Shown: in pieces, positions 51,705 to 60,093 of the stretch
How the letters are laid out: each line of letters starts with the position of its first letter
How positions within the stretch are numbered: the stretch's first letter is position 1
Origin: Candidatus Brevundimonas phytovorans
GTDB taxonomy: Bacteria; Pseudomonadota; Alphaproteobacteria; Caulobacterales; Caulobacteraceae
DNA: 64,000 nucleotides
NCBI GenBank assembly: GCA_029203145.1
Contig: CP119309.1
Coordinates: forward strand, 2,691,001 to 2,755,000
Direction: 5' to 3'
Notes under the pieces: model-generated
The model's input: the letters and a program-made list of their open reading frames with translations, nothing else
Databases searched by the model: none
Told to the model about the DNA's origin: nothing
Program-made: the position numbers and the translations under genes

Positions 51705-54602
51705 TTAGGCGACCGGCTCGACCGTAAAGGCGTCCGCCGCCTCGCGCGCCACGCGACGCGTCTCGGCCGAGGTCACGGGCGTCAGCCGCTGCACCGCCGC
51801 CAGGGCCTGCTGGTCGCCGCGCCGCGCTGCGATCATGTACCATTTGAAGGCTTCGACCGCGTTGACCGGCACGCCCACGTCGCCCTTCTCATACAGATAG
51901 GCGACGTTGTACTGGCTATCGACGCGACCGGCCTCCGCCGCCTTCTTGAGCCAGGTCAGGGCCTCGGCCCGGTTCTGGGCCCCGCCTTCTCCGTCGAACA
52001 GCTGCATGCCGTAATAGTGCATGGCGCGGGGCTCGCCGCCCTCGGCCGCGCGCCGCGCCCAGGCGCGCGCCTCGACCGGATCGGGGGTCAGGCCGGCGCC
52101 GCCTTCCTGATAGAGGGCGGCCAGACGCATCTGCGCCGGGCCGTAACCCAGGTTGGCCGCGCGTTTCAGCGGTTCCAGGCCGCTGTCGTCGCCGCTGTCG
52201 ATCAGTTGCACCGCGCGGTTGAACAGGGCCGCGCCCTCGGTCGCCGCCACGTCCGGCGACGGCACGGCTTCGGTCGGCGTGGCGTTAAGGGCCAGGGCGG
52301 CGATCGGGGCCGGGTCCGCCTCGGAGGTCGGCGCCACGCCGCCCGTCAGCGTCGCCAGGTCGGGCAGGGCCAGTCCCGAACCCTCGGCCAGTTGCAACGA
52401 GGCGTAACCGCCGCCGGTGGCCAGGGCGGCCACCGCCATGGCCCCCAGGGCCTTGCGCATGGTCGAGCCTTCGCGGCTGGCCTGCTTGTCCAGGCGCTCC
52501 TGCAGCTTGGACTTGCCGCCGCGCTTCAGACCGAAGCCCTTGCGCGGGGCTTCGTCAGCGCTGGACATGGCGGCGCGCGCGGCATCCAGAGTGTCGCGGG
52601 TCGAGGCGCGCCCGGCGGCGGCCCCGGCCTTGAGCGCGTCAGGGTCGATGAAGTCGATCTCAGCCGAGAAGCCGTCGTCGCCATGTGTCTCGGTCGGACC
52701 GTCGACCAGCGGCGGCAGACCGGCGAAGCCTTCCGTCGCCGGCTCGTCCTCGCCCTGGGCCTCGTCCCGCATCTCCTCACAGGCCTCGACCTGCACGTCG
52801 CCCACCTCGGCGCCGCCGAAGTCATCGGTGATGAAGTCGCTGACCGCGAAGCCCGGCTCGACAAAGACCGAGGCCTCGGCCTCCTCGTCCAGCACATCGG
52901 TCGAGACGGCGCCGAAACGGGCGCGCTCGGGGCTGGAGCCGAAGAGGGCCGTCGGCGCGGCCTCCCCGTTCTCGGCCGAAGCAAAGACGTTCAGCTCGGC
53001 GTCCAGAGGATCGGCGAAGACCGGCTCGGGATCGCGCACCGTCGGCGAGGGGAAGGGCGCGGCGTCCAGCACCCCGCCCAGGGTGTCGTCGGACCAGATG
53101 TCGTCGGCGAAGGCGGCGGCGCGCCAATCGCCGCTGGGGCTGTCCGCCGGGCTCCACGGCGCAGGCTCGGGGCTTTCCAGCGGAATCTCGCGGCGTCCGC
53201 TGCGCGCCCCCCGCTGTTCGATGCTTTCGCGGGCTTCGGCCAGCAGGCGCGCGGTGCGCTCCTCGCTCTGGCGCATCCGCTCGCCCAATTCGCCCGAGGC
53301 GCGCTCGTGGCGTTGCTCGATCTTGTCGGTGTTCTCGGCCAGACGGCGGCCGATATCGTCCAGAGCCTGGGCCGAACGGCGCTCCGACTGGGCGATGCGC
53401 TCGCTGAGGCGATCCGAGATGCGGGTGATCTCGCCGCCCAGACGCTCCAGCGCCAGGGCGTGCTGGTCGTCGGAACGGGTCAGGCGCTGGTCCACGGCCT
53501 GGGCGTGGCGCTGCATCTCGCGATCCAGCTTCTCGTTCAGTTCGCGGCCCAGGACTTCGACCTGATCCGCGGAGCCGACGGTCTCGACCTTTTCGACCCG
53601 CGCGTTGAGGTTCTGGGCGATGCGCAGGACCTCGCGGCCCATGGCCTCGACGGCGTCGGCCGAGCGCTGCTCGGCGGCGCGGGTCTGGTCGCCGATCGCG
53701 GCCAGGGCGCGCTCGATGCGGTCGACGCGGCTTTCGGTCTCGACCACCTCCAGGCGGCGCATCATCTCGACGCGGCTGCCCTCGACCTGGCGGGTCAGGG
53801 TCTCGGCCAGCTTCTCGAAGCGGGCGGCCTCGCGGGCGTGTTCGGGTTCGATGCGGCTCTCGGCGTCGCGCAGACGCAGGTCCAGCGCGGCGAACGAGCG
53901 TTCCAGCCCTTTGAGGGCCGCAGAGGTGCGCTCCTGCGCCTCATCCAGACGCGCGCTGACCTCGACCAGAAGGTCGGTTCCCGGTCCCGGCCCGGCGACC
54001 TGTTCGACCGCGTCGATGCGCTGGCGCAGGGTCTCGGCGCCCGCGCGCTGACGTTCGTCCAGGTCATAGAGGCGGCTGGAGACCGCGCTGAGCGCCGCCT
54101 CGACCCGCGCCAGACCTTCCTCGGCGCGCGGCCCGACCTCGCGCTCAAAGCGGCGCAGACGCTTGTGGCCCTCGCGCAGTTCGTCGGCGATGTCGTCGAT
54201 GCGGCGCGATTGTGCAGCGTCGGCCTTTTCCTGACCGTCAAGACGATGGACCAGACCGGCGACGGCCTGGTCGATGCCCTGGATGGCGACCGTGGAGCGA
54301 CGCTCGGCGGCCTCCAGCCGGGCGGCGATGACTTCGATCGAGGCCTCGGCCCGGACCGCGCCGTCGGCTTCGGGTCCATAGGCGTCGTCCAGGCGGCGCG
54401 AGCGGCTGCGGCGATCATAGGGGTCGGGAATAGGCGTGCGGCGCGGCAGGGGCGTGACGCCCTCGTCCTCGCCCGGTTCTTCCATGATCATGGAATTCAG
54501 CCACTCGCCGAGCGTCATGCCCGAACGGCGCGCAAGGTCCTTGGCGATCTCGCGAGCCTTGGGGTCGATCCCCTTCACGCTCCACGGCGCTGCTGCGCTC
54601 AC
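51705..54602 (-). CDS. podJ: PodJ-like polar localization factor with Sel1 repeats
   Basis: A 965-aa protein resembling Caulobacter PodJ, which sits at the new pole and recruits PleC, pilus and holdfast factors. The start SAAAPWSVKGIDPKAREIAK with DLARRSGMTLGEWLNSMI is typical. A long coiled coil follows (about 80-480), an acidic linker (480-700), a membrane helix near 735-760, and a periplasmic end with Sel1/TPR repeats (AQMRLAALYQEGGAGL, AMHYYGMQLFDGEGG, SQYNVAYLYEKGDVG). It ends soon after, with no peptidoglycan-binding domain. GTG start at 54602 behind GGGAGG. The upstream region has cell-cycle motifs. Confidence 0.88.
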   Translation of the reverse strand: MSAAAPWSVKGIDPKAREIAKDLARRSGMTLGEWLNSMIMEEPGEDEGVTPLPRRTPIPDPYDRRSRSRRLDDAYGPEADGAVRAEASIEVIAARLEAAERRSTVAIQGIDQAVAGLVHRLDGQEKADAAQSRRIDDIADELREGHKRLRRFEREVGPRAEEGLARVEAALSAVSSRLYDLDERQRAGAETLRQRIDAVEQVAGPGPGTDLLVEVSARLDEAQERTSAALKGLERSFAALDLRLRDAESRIEPEHAREAARFEKLAETLTRQVEGSRVEMMRRLEVVETESRVDRIERALAAIGDQTRAAEQRSADAVEAMGREVLRIAQNLNARVEKVETVGSADQVEVLGRELNEKLDREMQRHAQAVDQRLTRSDDQHALALERLGGEITRISDRLSERIAQSERRSAQALDDIGRRLAENTDKIEQRHERASGELGERMRQSEERTARLLAEARESIEQRGARSGRREIPLESPEPAPWSPADSPSGDWRAAAFADDIWSDDTLGGVLDAAPFPSPTVRDPEPVFADPLDAELNVFASAENGEAAPTALFGSSPERARFGAVSTDVLDEEAEASVFVEPGFAVSDFITDDFGGAEVGDVQVEACEEMRDEAQGEDEPATEGFAGLPPLVDGPTETHGDDGFSAEIDFIDPDALKAGAAAGRASTRDTLDAARAAMSSADEAPRKGFGLKRGGKSKLQERLDKQASREGSTMRKALGAMAVAALATGGGYASLQLAEGSGLALPDLATLTGGVAPTSEADPAPIAALALNATPTEAVPSPDVAATEGAALFNRAVQLIDSGDDSGLEPLKRAANLGYGPAQMRLAALYQEGGAGLTPDPVEARAWARRAAEGGEPRAMHYYGMQLFDGEGGAQNRAEALTWLKKAAEAGRVDSQYNVAYLYEKGDVGVPVNAVEAFKWYMIAARRGDQQALAAVQRLTPVTSAETRRVAREAADAFTVEPVA

Positions 54603-54603
54603 T

Positions 54604-54765
54604 GATTCGCCTCCCGAGCCTTTGTCGGACGCTACCGCCCAAGATCAAGCGTGTAAACGTATCGTTAACCGCAACATCTGGCGCCACGGCGAACGAATCA
54701 CCGGCAACGCTTGATTGCGACACAGCGCTTTTCACGCCGACATGGTTAACGTCGCGTTTAGATTC
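54604..54765 (-). promoter_or_regulatory. Cell-cycle regulatory motifs upstream of podJ
   Basis: Three GANTC sites (54604-54608, 54695-54699, 54761-54765), the target of the CcrM methyltransferase and of GcrA-dependent promoters, lie within 162 bp. Two CtrA-like sites of the form TAAA-N7-TTAAC are present: one on the plus strand (54654-54668) and one on the minus strand (54760-54746). GANTC should be infrequent in such GC-rich DNA. This fits cell-cycle control of podJ, as known for Caulobacter. Confidence 0.6.
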
Positions 54766-54823
54766 ATCTTCTCGCAGACTTCTGTCTTGCGAAGCGCCGC
54801 CGCAGACGCCAACTGCCCTCGCC

Positions 54824-55030
54824 ATGAGCCCTTCCCTGACCCTCGCCCTGCTGGCCGCCTCTGGCGTCGTCGCCGTCTTTTGCGGCTGGCGCGGCGCCCG
54901 GCCGCCCGACCTGATGAAGGGGCCGCGCATGATGCCGTGGCGGTTCATCATGCTGGTCGCCGGCGCCCTGGCGGTGCTGCTGCTGATTCACCTGGCCTCG
55001 GTGCTGGGCGGCCGCACCTTCCCCGCCTGA
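54824..55030 (+). CDS. Small two-helix membrane protein
   Basis: A 68-aa protein with two membrane helices: LTLALLAASGVVAVFCGW, a loop with RPPDLMKGPRMMPWRF, and FIMLVAGALAVLLLIHLASV. The RMMPWRFIML motif is conserved among small alphaproteobacterial membrane proteins of unknown function (from memory). It is divergent from podJ across the motif-rich spacer and 58 bp upstream of a flavin-binding protein gene. Confidence 0.72.
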   Translation: MSPSLTLALLAASGVVAVFCGWRGARPPDLMKGPRMMPWRFIMLVAGALAVLLLIHLASVLGGRTFPA

Positions 55031-55088
55031 CGGAACGAGACGGTTCGCCGACGGTTCTTCTGCCTCACTCGCAGAAAAGGACCCCCGG

Positions 55089-55592
55089 ATGAGCCAGGAT
55101 CTGACCCCCGCCGACGCCGAAGCCGAATTCTGGAAAAGCCTGAAGCACAGCAATACCGGCATGCTGGGCCTGGACCGGCCCGGCTATCACAGCCAGCCGA
55201 TGACCGCCTTTCGCGAGGCGGAGACCGGAACGATCTGGTTCTTCACCCGCGACGACACCGATCTGGCGCGCGACGCCGCCGCGCCGGGCCAGTCGGCCAT
55301 GTTCAGCTATGGCTCGAAGGACCAGAAGCTCTGGGCCTGCATCCACGGCGCCCTGTCGGTGCACGGCCATGACCGCGCGATCATCGACCGCTACTGGAAT
55401 CCGGTGCTCGCCGCCTGGTATCCCGAAGGCAAGGACGACCCGAAACTGACCCTGCTGCGCTTCGACGCCGACGACGGCCGGGTCTGGGTCAGCGACGGCG
55501 GCCTGTTCAAATTCGCCTGGGAGATCGCCAAGGCCAATGTCACCAAGACCCTGCCCGACGCCGGCGACGTCGCCGACGTCCATCTGCAATAG
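55089..55592 (+). CDS. Pyridoxamine 5'-phosphate oxidase-like (general stress) protein
   Basis: A 167-aa FMN-binding split-barrel protein. Family marks are EAEFWKSLKHSNTGMLGL, PMTAFREAETGTIWFFTRDD, AMFSYGSKDQKLWACIHGAL and YWNPVLAAWYPEGKDDPKL. This pattern belongs to the general stress protein 26-like group, not to the vitamin B6 biosynthetic enzyme PdxH. Expected role is flavin binding with unknown substrate. It starts at ATG 55089 behind GGACCCCCGG and is followed by a hairpin. Confidence 0.85.
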   Translation: MSQDLTPADAEAEFWKSLKHSNTGMLGLDRPGYHSQPMTAFREAETGTIWFFTRDDTDLARDAAAPGQSAMFSYGSKDQKLWACIHGALSVHGHDRAIIDRYWNPVLAAWYPEGKDDPKLTLLRFDADDGRVWVSDGGLFKFAWEIAKANVTKTLPDAGDVADVHLQ

Positions 55593-55606
55593 GTCAGGAC
55601 GTAGCC

Positions 55607-55668
55607 GCGGGCGCTGCTTCAGTCACAGACAGCGCCCGCCGGCCCTCAAGCAGCGCGACGCGCGTTAG
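55607..55668. repeat. Hairpin plus partial GCTCAAGCAG repeat
   Basis: GCGGGCGCTG (55607-55616) pairs perfectly with CAGCGCCCGC (55630-55639). It is followed by CCTCAAGCAGCGCGACGCGC and GTTAGGG (55644-55668), a shortened copy of the six-copy repeat. It lies between the convergent stress protein and argF genes and can serve as a terminator. Confidence 0.6.
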
Positions 55669-55695
55669 GGCCAAAGAAGAATGAGCAGGCGAGTT

Positions 55696-56613
55696 TCACT
55701 CGCCTGCGAAACACCAGGCGAGGACCGCCTTCTGGGCGTGAATGCGGTTCTCGGCCTCGTCCCAAATCAGCGACTGCGGGCCGTCGATGACGGCGTCCGT
55801 CACCTCTTCGCCGCGGTGGGCCGGCAGGCAGTGCAGGAAGACGGCGTCGGCCTTGGCCAGCTCCATCAGGGCCTCGTCGACCGTATAGGGCTCGAAGGCG
55901 GCCAGGCGCGCCTCATAGTCCTGATCGCCCATCGACACCCAGGTGTCGGTGACGACGACATCGGCGCCGACCACGGCCTCGCGCGGGTCGCTGGTCAGGT
56001 GGACGTGGGCGCCGCCCTTTTCCAGATCGCGCAGGTCGGGATGATACTCGGCCGGGCAGGCGACGTTCAGACGGAAGCCGAACTTGGCCGCTGCGTGCAT
56101 GAAGCTGTGGCAGACGTTGTTGCCGTCGCCGATCCAGGCGACGGTCTTGCCTTCGATCGGGCCCAGATGCTCCTCGATCGTCAGCAGGTCGGCCAGGATC
56201 TGGCACGGGTGGCTGCGGTCGGTCAGCCCGTTGACCACCGGCACGGTCGAGACGCGGGCGAAGCGCTCGACGTCCTCATGGTTGTTGGCGCGGATCATCA
56301 CCGCGTCGACCATGCGCGACAGCACCTTGGCCGTGTCCTCGACCGGCTCGCCGCGCCCCAGTTGCATGTCGGCGGCGGTGGCGATGATGGCCGAGCCGCC
56401 CAGCTGACGAATGGCCGCGTCGAAGCTGAAACGGGTGCGCGTCGAGTTCTTCTCGAAGATCATGGCCAGGACGCGATCCTGGCCCGGCGCGTCAGCGTCG
56501 GGACGCCCCTGGGGCCAGCCCTTGCGCGCCTGTTTGCGGGCGTGGGCGTCGTCCAGAATGGCGCGCAGGTCGGCCGTGTCCAGCCGGTGGATGTCGAGGA
56601 AGTGACGGACCAT
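55696..56613 (-). CDS. argF: Ornithine carbamoyltransferase
   Basis: Converts ornithine and carbamoyl phosphate to citrulline in arginine synthesis. The 305-aa protein has the carbamoyl-phosphate motif FEKNSTRTRFSFD, the DRSHPCQILADLL motif, the SMG-loop region DTWVSMGDQDYEARL for ornithine, and FLHCLPAHRG with the catalytic Cys. It lies downstream of argD on the same strand, separated by a 157-bp spacer with a long palindrome. The two are likely one transcriptional unit despite the repeat. Confidence 0.97.
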   Translation of the reverse strand: MVRHFLDIHRLDTADLRAILDDAHARKQARKGWPQGRPDADAPGQDRVLAMIFEKNSTRTRFSFDAAIRQLGGSAIIATAADMQLGRGEPVEDTAKVLSRMVDAVMIRANNHEDVERFARVSTVPVVNGLTDRSHPCQILADLLTIEEHLGPIEGKTVAWIGDGNNVCHSFMHAAAKFGFRLNVACPAEYHPDLRDLEKGGAHVHLTSDPREAVVGADVVVTDTWVSMGDQDYEARLAAFEPYTVDEALMELAKADAVFLHCLPAHRGEEVTDAVIDGPQSLIWDEAENRIHAQKAVLAWCFAGE

Positions 56614-56624
56614 GACAGAGCCTC

Positions 56625-56763
56625 TCCCTCCCCGCTCCAGGGAGGGTGTTCCCGCAGGGACCGGGTGGGGACGGCCTTGCGGAAACCTGGAAATGAAGGG
56701 ACAGCGTCCCCACCCGACCTCGCCCTTCAGGGCTCGGCCACCCTCCCCACGAAGGGGAGGGAG
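56625..56763. repeat. Nested inverted repeat between argD and argF
   Basis: CTCCCTCCCC and GGGGAGGGAG at the ends, GGAGGGTG and CACCCTCC inside, then CGGGTGGGGACG and CGTCCCCACCCG, fold into one long interrupted hairpin. It is transcribed if argD and argF share an mRNA, so it could stabilise the upstream part or attenuate argF. Confidence 0.7.
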
Positions 56764-56770
56764 AAAGCCA

Positions 56771-57961
56771 CTAGGCCGCCAGCTTGGTGCGGGCGAACTC
56801 GCAGGCCGTTTCGAACTTCTCGACCGCCTCGCGGGCCTCTTCGAGGGTGATGTTCAGCGGCGGCAGGATGCGGACCAGGTTGTCGCCGCCGCCGGCGACC
56901 AGCAGCCTGGCCTCGTCGCGGGCCCAGCCCATGAAGTCGCGGTTGTTGGGAACCAGCTTCACGCCCAGCAGAAGACCCTTGCCGCGCACCTCGACGATCA
57001 CATCGGGGAAGCGTTCGGCCAGGCCGTGCAGCTGCTGCTTCAGATAGCCGGCGATCTCGTTGACGTTGGCGAGGATGGCGTCCGACGACACCTCGGCGAA
57101 GGCGGCCCGACCGACCGCCATGGCCAGGGGGTTGCCGCCGAAGGTCGAGCCGTGGGCGCCGGGCGTCATGCCCTTGGCCGCTTCGGCCGTGGACAGGCAG
57201 GCGCCGATGGGGAAGCCGCCGCCCAGAGCCTTGGCGATGGCCATGATGTCCGGGGTCATGCCGGCCCATTCGTGGGCCCACAGCTTGCCGGTTCGGCCCA
57301 TGCCGCACTGGACCTCGTCGAAGATGATCAGGACGCCATGCGCGTCGCACAGGTCGCGCAGGCCGCGCAGGCACTGTTCCGGCATGGCGCGGCAGCCGCC
57401 CTCGCCCTGCACCGGCTCTACGATGATGGCGGCGGTGGTCGGGTTGGCGATAGCGGCCTTGATGGCGTCGTGGTCGCCCCACTTCAGCTGATGGAAGCCT
57501 TCCATCTTGGGCCCGAAGCCCTCAGTGTAGCTGGGGTTGGCGGCGGCGTTGATCGCGCCATAGGTGCGGCCGTGGAAGGACCCGTCAAAGCCGTAGATGT
57601 CGATGCGTTCCGGCTGGCCGTTGGTCGAGTGGAACTTGCGCGCCGTCTTCAGCGCGCACTCGACCGCCTCGGTGCCCGAGTTGGTGAAGAAGACCACGTC
57701 GGCGAACGACTTTTCGCACAGGGCGTCCGCCAGGGCGTCCTGACCCGGAATCTTGAAGATGTTGGAGACGTGCCACAGCTTCTCGGCCTGATCCTTGACC
57801 GCCTGCACCAGCCTGGGGTGGGCGTGGCCCAGGGCGTTGGTCGAGATGCCCGAGACGCAGTCCAGATATTCGGTCCCATCAGTGGACCACAGGCGGACGC
57901 CCTGGCCGCGCTCCACTTCCAGCGGCGCGCGATTATAGACACCCATCAGATGACCGGACAC
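56771..57961 (-). CDS. argD: Acetylornithine aminotransferase
   Basis: PLP enzyme converting N-acetylglutamate semialdehyde to N-acetylornithine. From GTG 57961 it is 396 aa, beginning VSGHLMGVYNRAPLEVERG, which fits the family start; ATG 57946 and an upstream TTG are alternatives. Motifs: YLDCVSGISTNALGHAHP, FFTNSGTEAVECALKTAR, the PLP-binding IIFDEVQCGMGRTG and the Schiff-base Lys in IAKALGGGFPIGA. A strong hairpin lies just upstream, and argF lies downstream. Confidence 0.95.
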   Translation of the reverse strand: MSGHLMGVYNRAPLEVERGQGVRLWSTDGTEYLDCVSGISTNALGHAHPRLVQAVKDQAEKLWHVSNIFKIPGQDALADALCEKSFADVVFFTNSGTEAVECALKTARKFHSTNGQPERIDIYGFDGSFHGRTYGAINAAANPSYTEGFGPKMEGFHQLKWGDHDAIKAAIANPTTAAIIVEPVQGEGGCRAMPEQCLRGLRDLCDAHGVLIIFDEVQCGMGRTGKLWAHEWAGMTPDIMAIAKALGGGFPIGACLSTAEAAKGMTPGAHGSTFGGNPLAMAVGRAAFAEVSSDAILANVNEIAGYLKQQLHGLAERFPDVIVEVRGKGLLLGVKLVPNNRDFMGWARDEARLLVAGGGDNLVRILPPLNITLEEAREAVEKFETACEFARTKLAA

Positions 57962-57983
57962 AGGCAGACTCCATAAAGAGCGA

Positions 57984-58011
57984 CGGTCCCGCAACCTTGG
58001 TTGCGGGACCG
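57984..58011 (-). terminator. Perfect hairpin between the M28 peptidase gene and argD
   Basis: CGGTCCCGCAAC (57984-57995), a 4-nt loop and GTTGCGGGACCG (58000-58011) form a perfect 12-bp stem. On the minus strand it follows the M28 gene by 65 nt and precedes the argD start by about 23 nt, with only a weak U-rich tail (TCTTTA). It may terminate the M28 transcript or act in the argD leader. Confidence 0.6.
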
Positions 58012-58076
58012 CTTTGAAAAAGGCGACGAACTTGTCGGGCGCTATTTGCGCTTAGTCAACACCGCGCCGACCGCAG

Positions 58077-58973
58077 TCAGCGCAGTTGTGCGTCCAGCTT
58101 CTGGATCAGGGCGGCGTAAGTGGCGCCGGCCAGGGCGATAGTTGCGCCATCGACCGCCTCAATGGCGTCGTCCTTGGAGTGGATGACGCGGAAGACTTGC
58201 GGCACGAAGCCCTCGGCCAGACCATTTTCCTTGCCGCCGTTGAAGGCCAGCCACATCTGGTGGGCGCCGACCTGATCCTGGAAGCCTAGCGACACCACCG
58301 GCGCGCCTGCCGCCGAGAAGGCGCGGTCGTCGGACGGCGGATACTCGGGGAAGCCGACGCATGGCAGGGCGCGCTCGGCGCACACTTCCTGGGTCGCGCG
58401 GGTGACGAAGGCCGACTGCGCCCCGTTGTTCTGGCCGTACATCAGGGTGTCGCCATAGGCGGCGACATCGGAGTTCACCACGGCGGCGACATTGGCCACG
58501 CCGTGCGCCTCGATCCACTTCCTGGCGCCGATCAGGCCCAGCTCTTCCTGGTCGAAGAAGATGACGCGGACGCGGTGGGTCAGAGGCTTGTCGCGCAGGA
58601 TCTTGGCCGCTTCGATCAGGGCCACCACCGACCCGGCGTTGTCGACCACGCCCTGGGACATGGTCCCGTCGCGAAGCTTCACCGCGTCATAGTGGGCCGT
58701 CAGCAAAATTTCCCTGGGGCCGTCGCCGATCGTGACGACCACGTTCGAACCCTGCATCGGCCCGGCGCGACCGCCGCCCTCGAAGGTCTCGACGGTCGGG
58801 TTGAAGCCGGCGGCGCGCAGTTGAGCCACCAGGACGTTCATCCGCTCGGCGTTGGACGGCTGGACGTAGGCGCCGACCTGGGCCTTCAAGGCTTCCGCAT
58901 CCTGCGCCAAAGCCGGCGTGGACAGAAGCGCAGCGGCGGCGACGGCCGAGGCGAGAACGGATCGAAACAGCAT
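58077..58973 (-). CDS. Secreted M28 family zinc aminopeptidase
   Basis: A 298-aa exported metallopeptidase. The signal peptide (MLFRSVLASAVAAAALLSTPALAQ) precedes the M28 core with zinc ligands in order: His in LLTAHYDAV, bridging Asp in GVVDNAGSVVAL, catalytic/metal Glu pair in FFDQEELGLIGARKW, Asp in VVNSDVAAYG and a distal His (QVGAHQMWLAF or RVIHSKDD). It removes N-terminal residues from peptides in the periplasm or outside. It stands upstream of argD but is unrelated by function. Confidence 0.9.
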   Translation of the reverse strand: MLFRSVLASAVAAAALLSTPALAQDAEALKAQVGAYVQPSNAERMNVLVAQLRAAGFNPTVETFEGGGRAGPMQGSNVVVTIGDGPREILLTAHYDAVKLRDGTMSQGVVDNAGSVVALIEAAKILRDKPLTHRVRVIFFDQEELGLIGARKWIEAHGVANVAAVVNSDVAAYGDTLMYGQNNGAQSAFVTRATQEVCAERALPCVGFPEYPPSDDRAFSAAGAPVVSLGFQDQVGAHQMWLAFNGGKENGLAEGFVPQVFRVIHSKDDAIEAVDGATIALAGATYAALIQKLDAQLR

Positions 58974-59025
58974 ACAGGACCTCCCTACCCCCTCCCCAGG
59001 GGGGCGTTCAGGCCTGACTAACGGC

Positions 59026-59862
59026 TCAGCTCTTCAGGCGCCAGCCCGAGCGGAACACCAGCCAGCAGGCCGCGCCCATCAGCACCGTCAGCACGGCGCT
59101 CATGACCACGCCGATCATCAGATTGCCCTCGGCGTGACCGATGAAGCCGGCCCGGAAACCGTCGATCAGGTAGAAGAAGGGGTTGAAGCGGCTGATGCTG
59201 GCGAAGGGCTCCGGCAGGCTGTCGATCAGGTAGAAGGTGCCCGACAGGAAGGTCATCGGCATGACCACGAAGTTCTGCACCGCCGACAGGTGGTCGAACT
59301 TCTCGGACCACAGGCCCGCCAGCACGCCCGTCATCCCCATCAGCAGCGAGGCGATCAGGCCGAACCAGACGATCAGGGCGATGTTGGCCACTCCCAGCCT
59401 GGCGAAGGGCATGACGCACAGGGCCGTCACCAGACCGACCGCCACCCCGCGCGTCGCCGCGCCCAGGGTAAAGCCGATGGTCAGCTCCAGCGGGCTGAGC
59501 GGCGGCGTCAGGAAGTCGGTGGCCGTGCCCATGATCTTGGCCTGGATCAGGCTGGACGAGGCGTTGGCGAAGGCGTTCTGAAGAATGGCCATCATGATCA
59601 GGCCCGGGGCCACGAACTCGGCGAAGGGGGTGCCGTGCAACGGCGGCCGCGCGCCCTTCAGCGCCACCACGAAGACCATCATGTAGAGCAGGGTCGTCAC
59701 CACCGGCGCGGCCACCGTCTGGGCCCCCACCTTCCAGAAACGGCGCACTTCGCGCAGGTAGAGCGTACGCAGACCCACCCAGTTGATGCCGTCGTAGCGA
59801 CGCGGCTGGGGCAGGCCGCCAGGGCTTTGCGTGGGGCGAGTAGAGGCGAGATCGGTCTTCAT
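59026..59862 (-). CDS. ABC-2 type transporter permease
   Basis: Membrane subunit of a YadH-like ABC-2 exporter, 278 aa from ATG 59862. After an N-terminal cytoplasmic helix (GLRTLYLREVRRFWKVG) it has six membrane segments, with the conserved TLLYMMVFVVAL, FVAPGLIMMAILQNAF, and GTFYLIDSLPEPFASISRFNPFFYLIDGFRAGFIG. No ATPase lies next to it. The window's only matching ATP-binding gene is at 9.4 kb, so they may be separated halves of one exporter. Divergent from gcrA. Confidence 0.88.
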   Translation of the reverse strand: MKTDLASTRPTQSPGGLPQPRRYDGINWVGLRTLYLREVRRFWKVGAQTVAAPVVTTLLYMMVFVVALKGARPPLHGTPFAEFVAPGLIMMAILQNAFANASSSLIQAKIMGTATDFLTPPLSPLELTIGFTLGAATRGVAVGLVTALCVMPFARLGVANIALIVWFGLIASLLMGMTGVLAGLWSEKFDHLSAVQNFVVMPMTFLSGTFYLIDSLPEPFASISRFNPFFYLIDGFRAGFIGHAEGNLMIGVVMSAVLTVLMGAACWLVFRSGWRLKS

Positions 59863-59931
59863 AGGCGCCCAGATGCGCCCGCTAAGCTGGTTTCGCAAGG
59901 CGCCCGATGTTCGATGAAGGGGCGCAAAACT

Positions 59932-60073
59932 GATTCAAAACGGGACGTTAACCACACTACATCTGGTTTCTGTGGACAGCTGAATTGCCACATCTTGCGT
60001 GTTTTAAGTGCTGCTTTACGATTAGTAGCAGGTCGAGGCGGGGAAATTCGTCGGCGACCCAAGATATTGAATC
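59932..60073 (+). promoter_or_regulatory. Cell-cycle motifs upstream of gcrA
   Basis: GANTC sites at 59932-59936 and 60069-60073. A CtrA-like box TTAA-GTGCTGC-TTTA lies at 60004-60018 (one base off TTAA-N7-TTAA), and a DnaA-box-like TGTGGACAG at 59971-59979 (reverse strand CTGTCCACA). In Caulobacter gcrA is known to be activated by DnaA and repressed by CtrA, so this set fits. Assignment rests on motif matches only. Confidence 0.5.
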
Positions 60074-60093
60074 CGATCCCCGGGAGGGTGGCC

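Noticed and set aside
52017..54605. 862-codon open frame on the plus strand
   Set aside because: Antisense to podJ, whose coiled coil and Sel1 repeats are clear; composition is that of a mirror frame.
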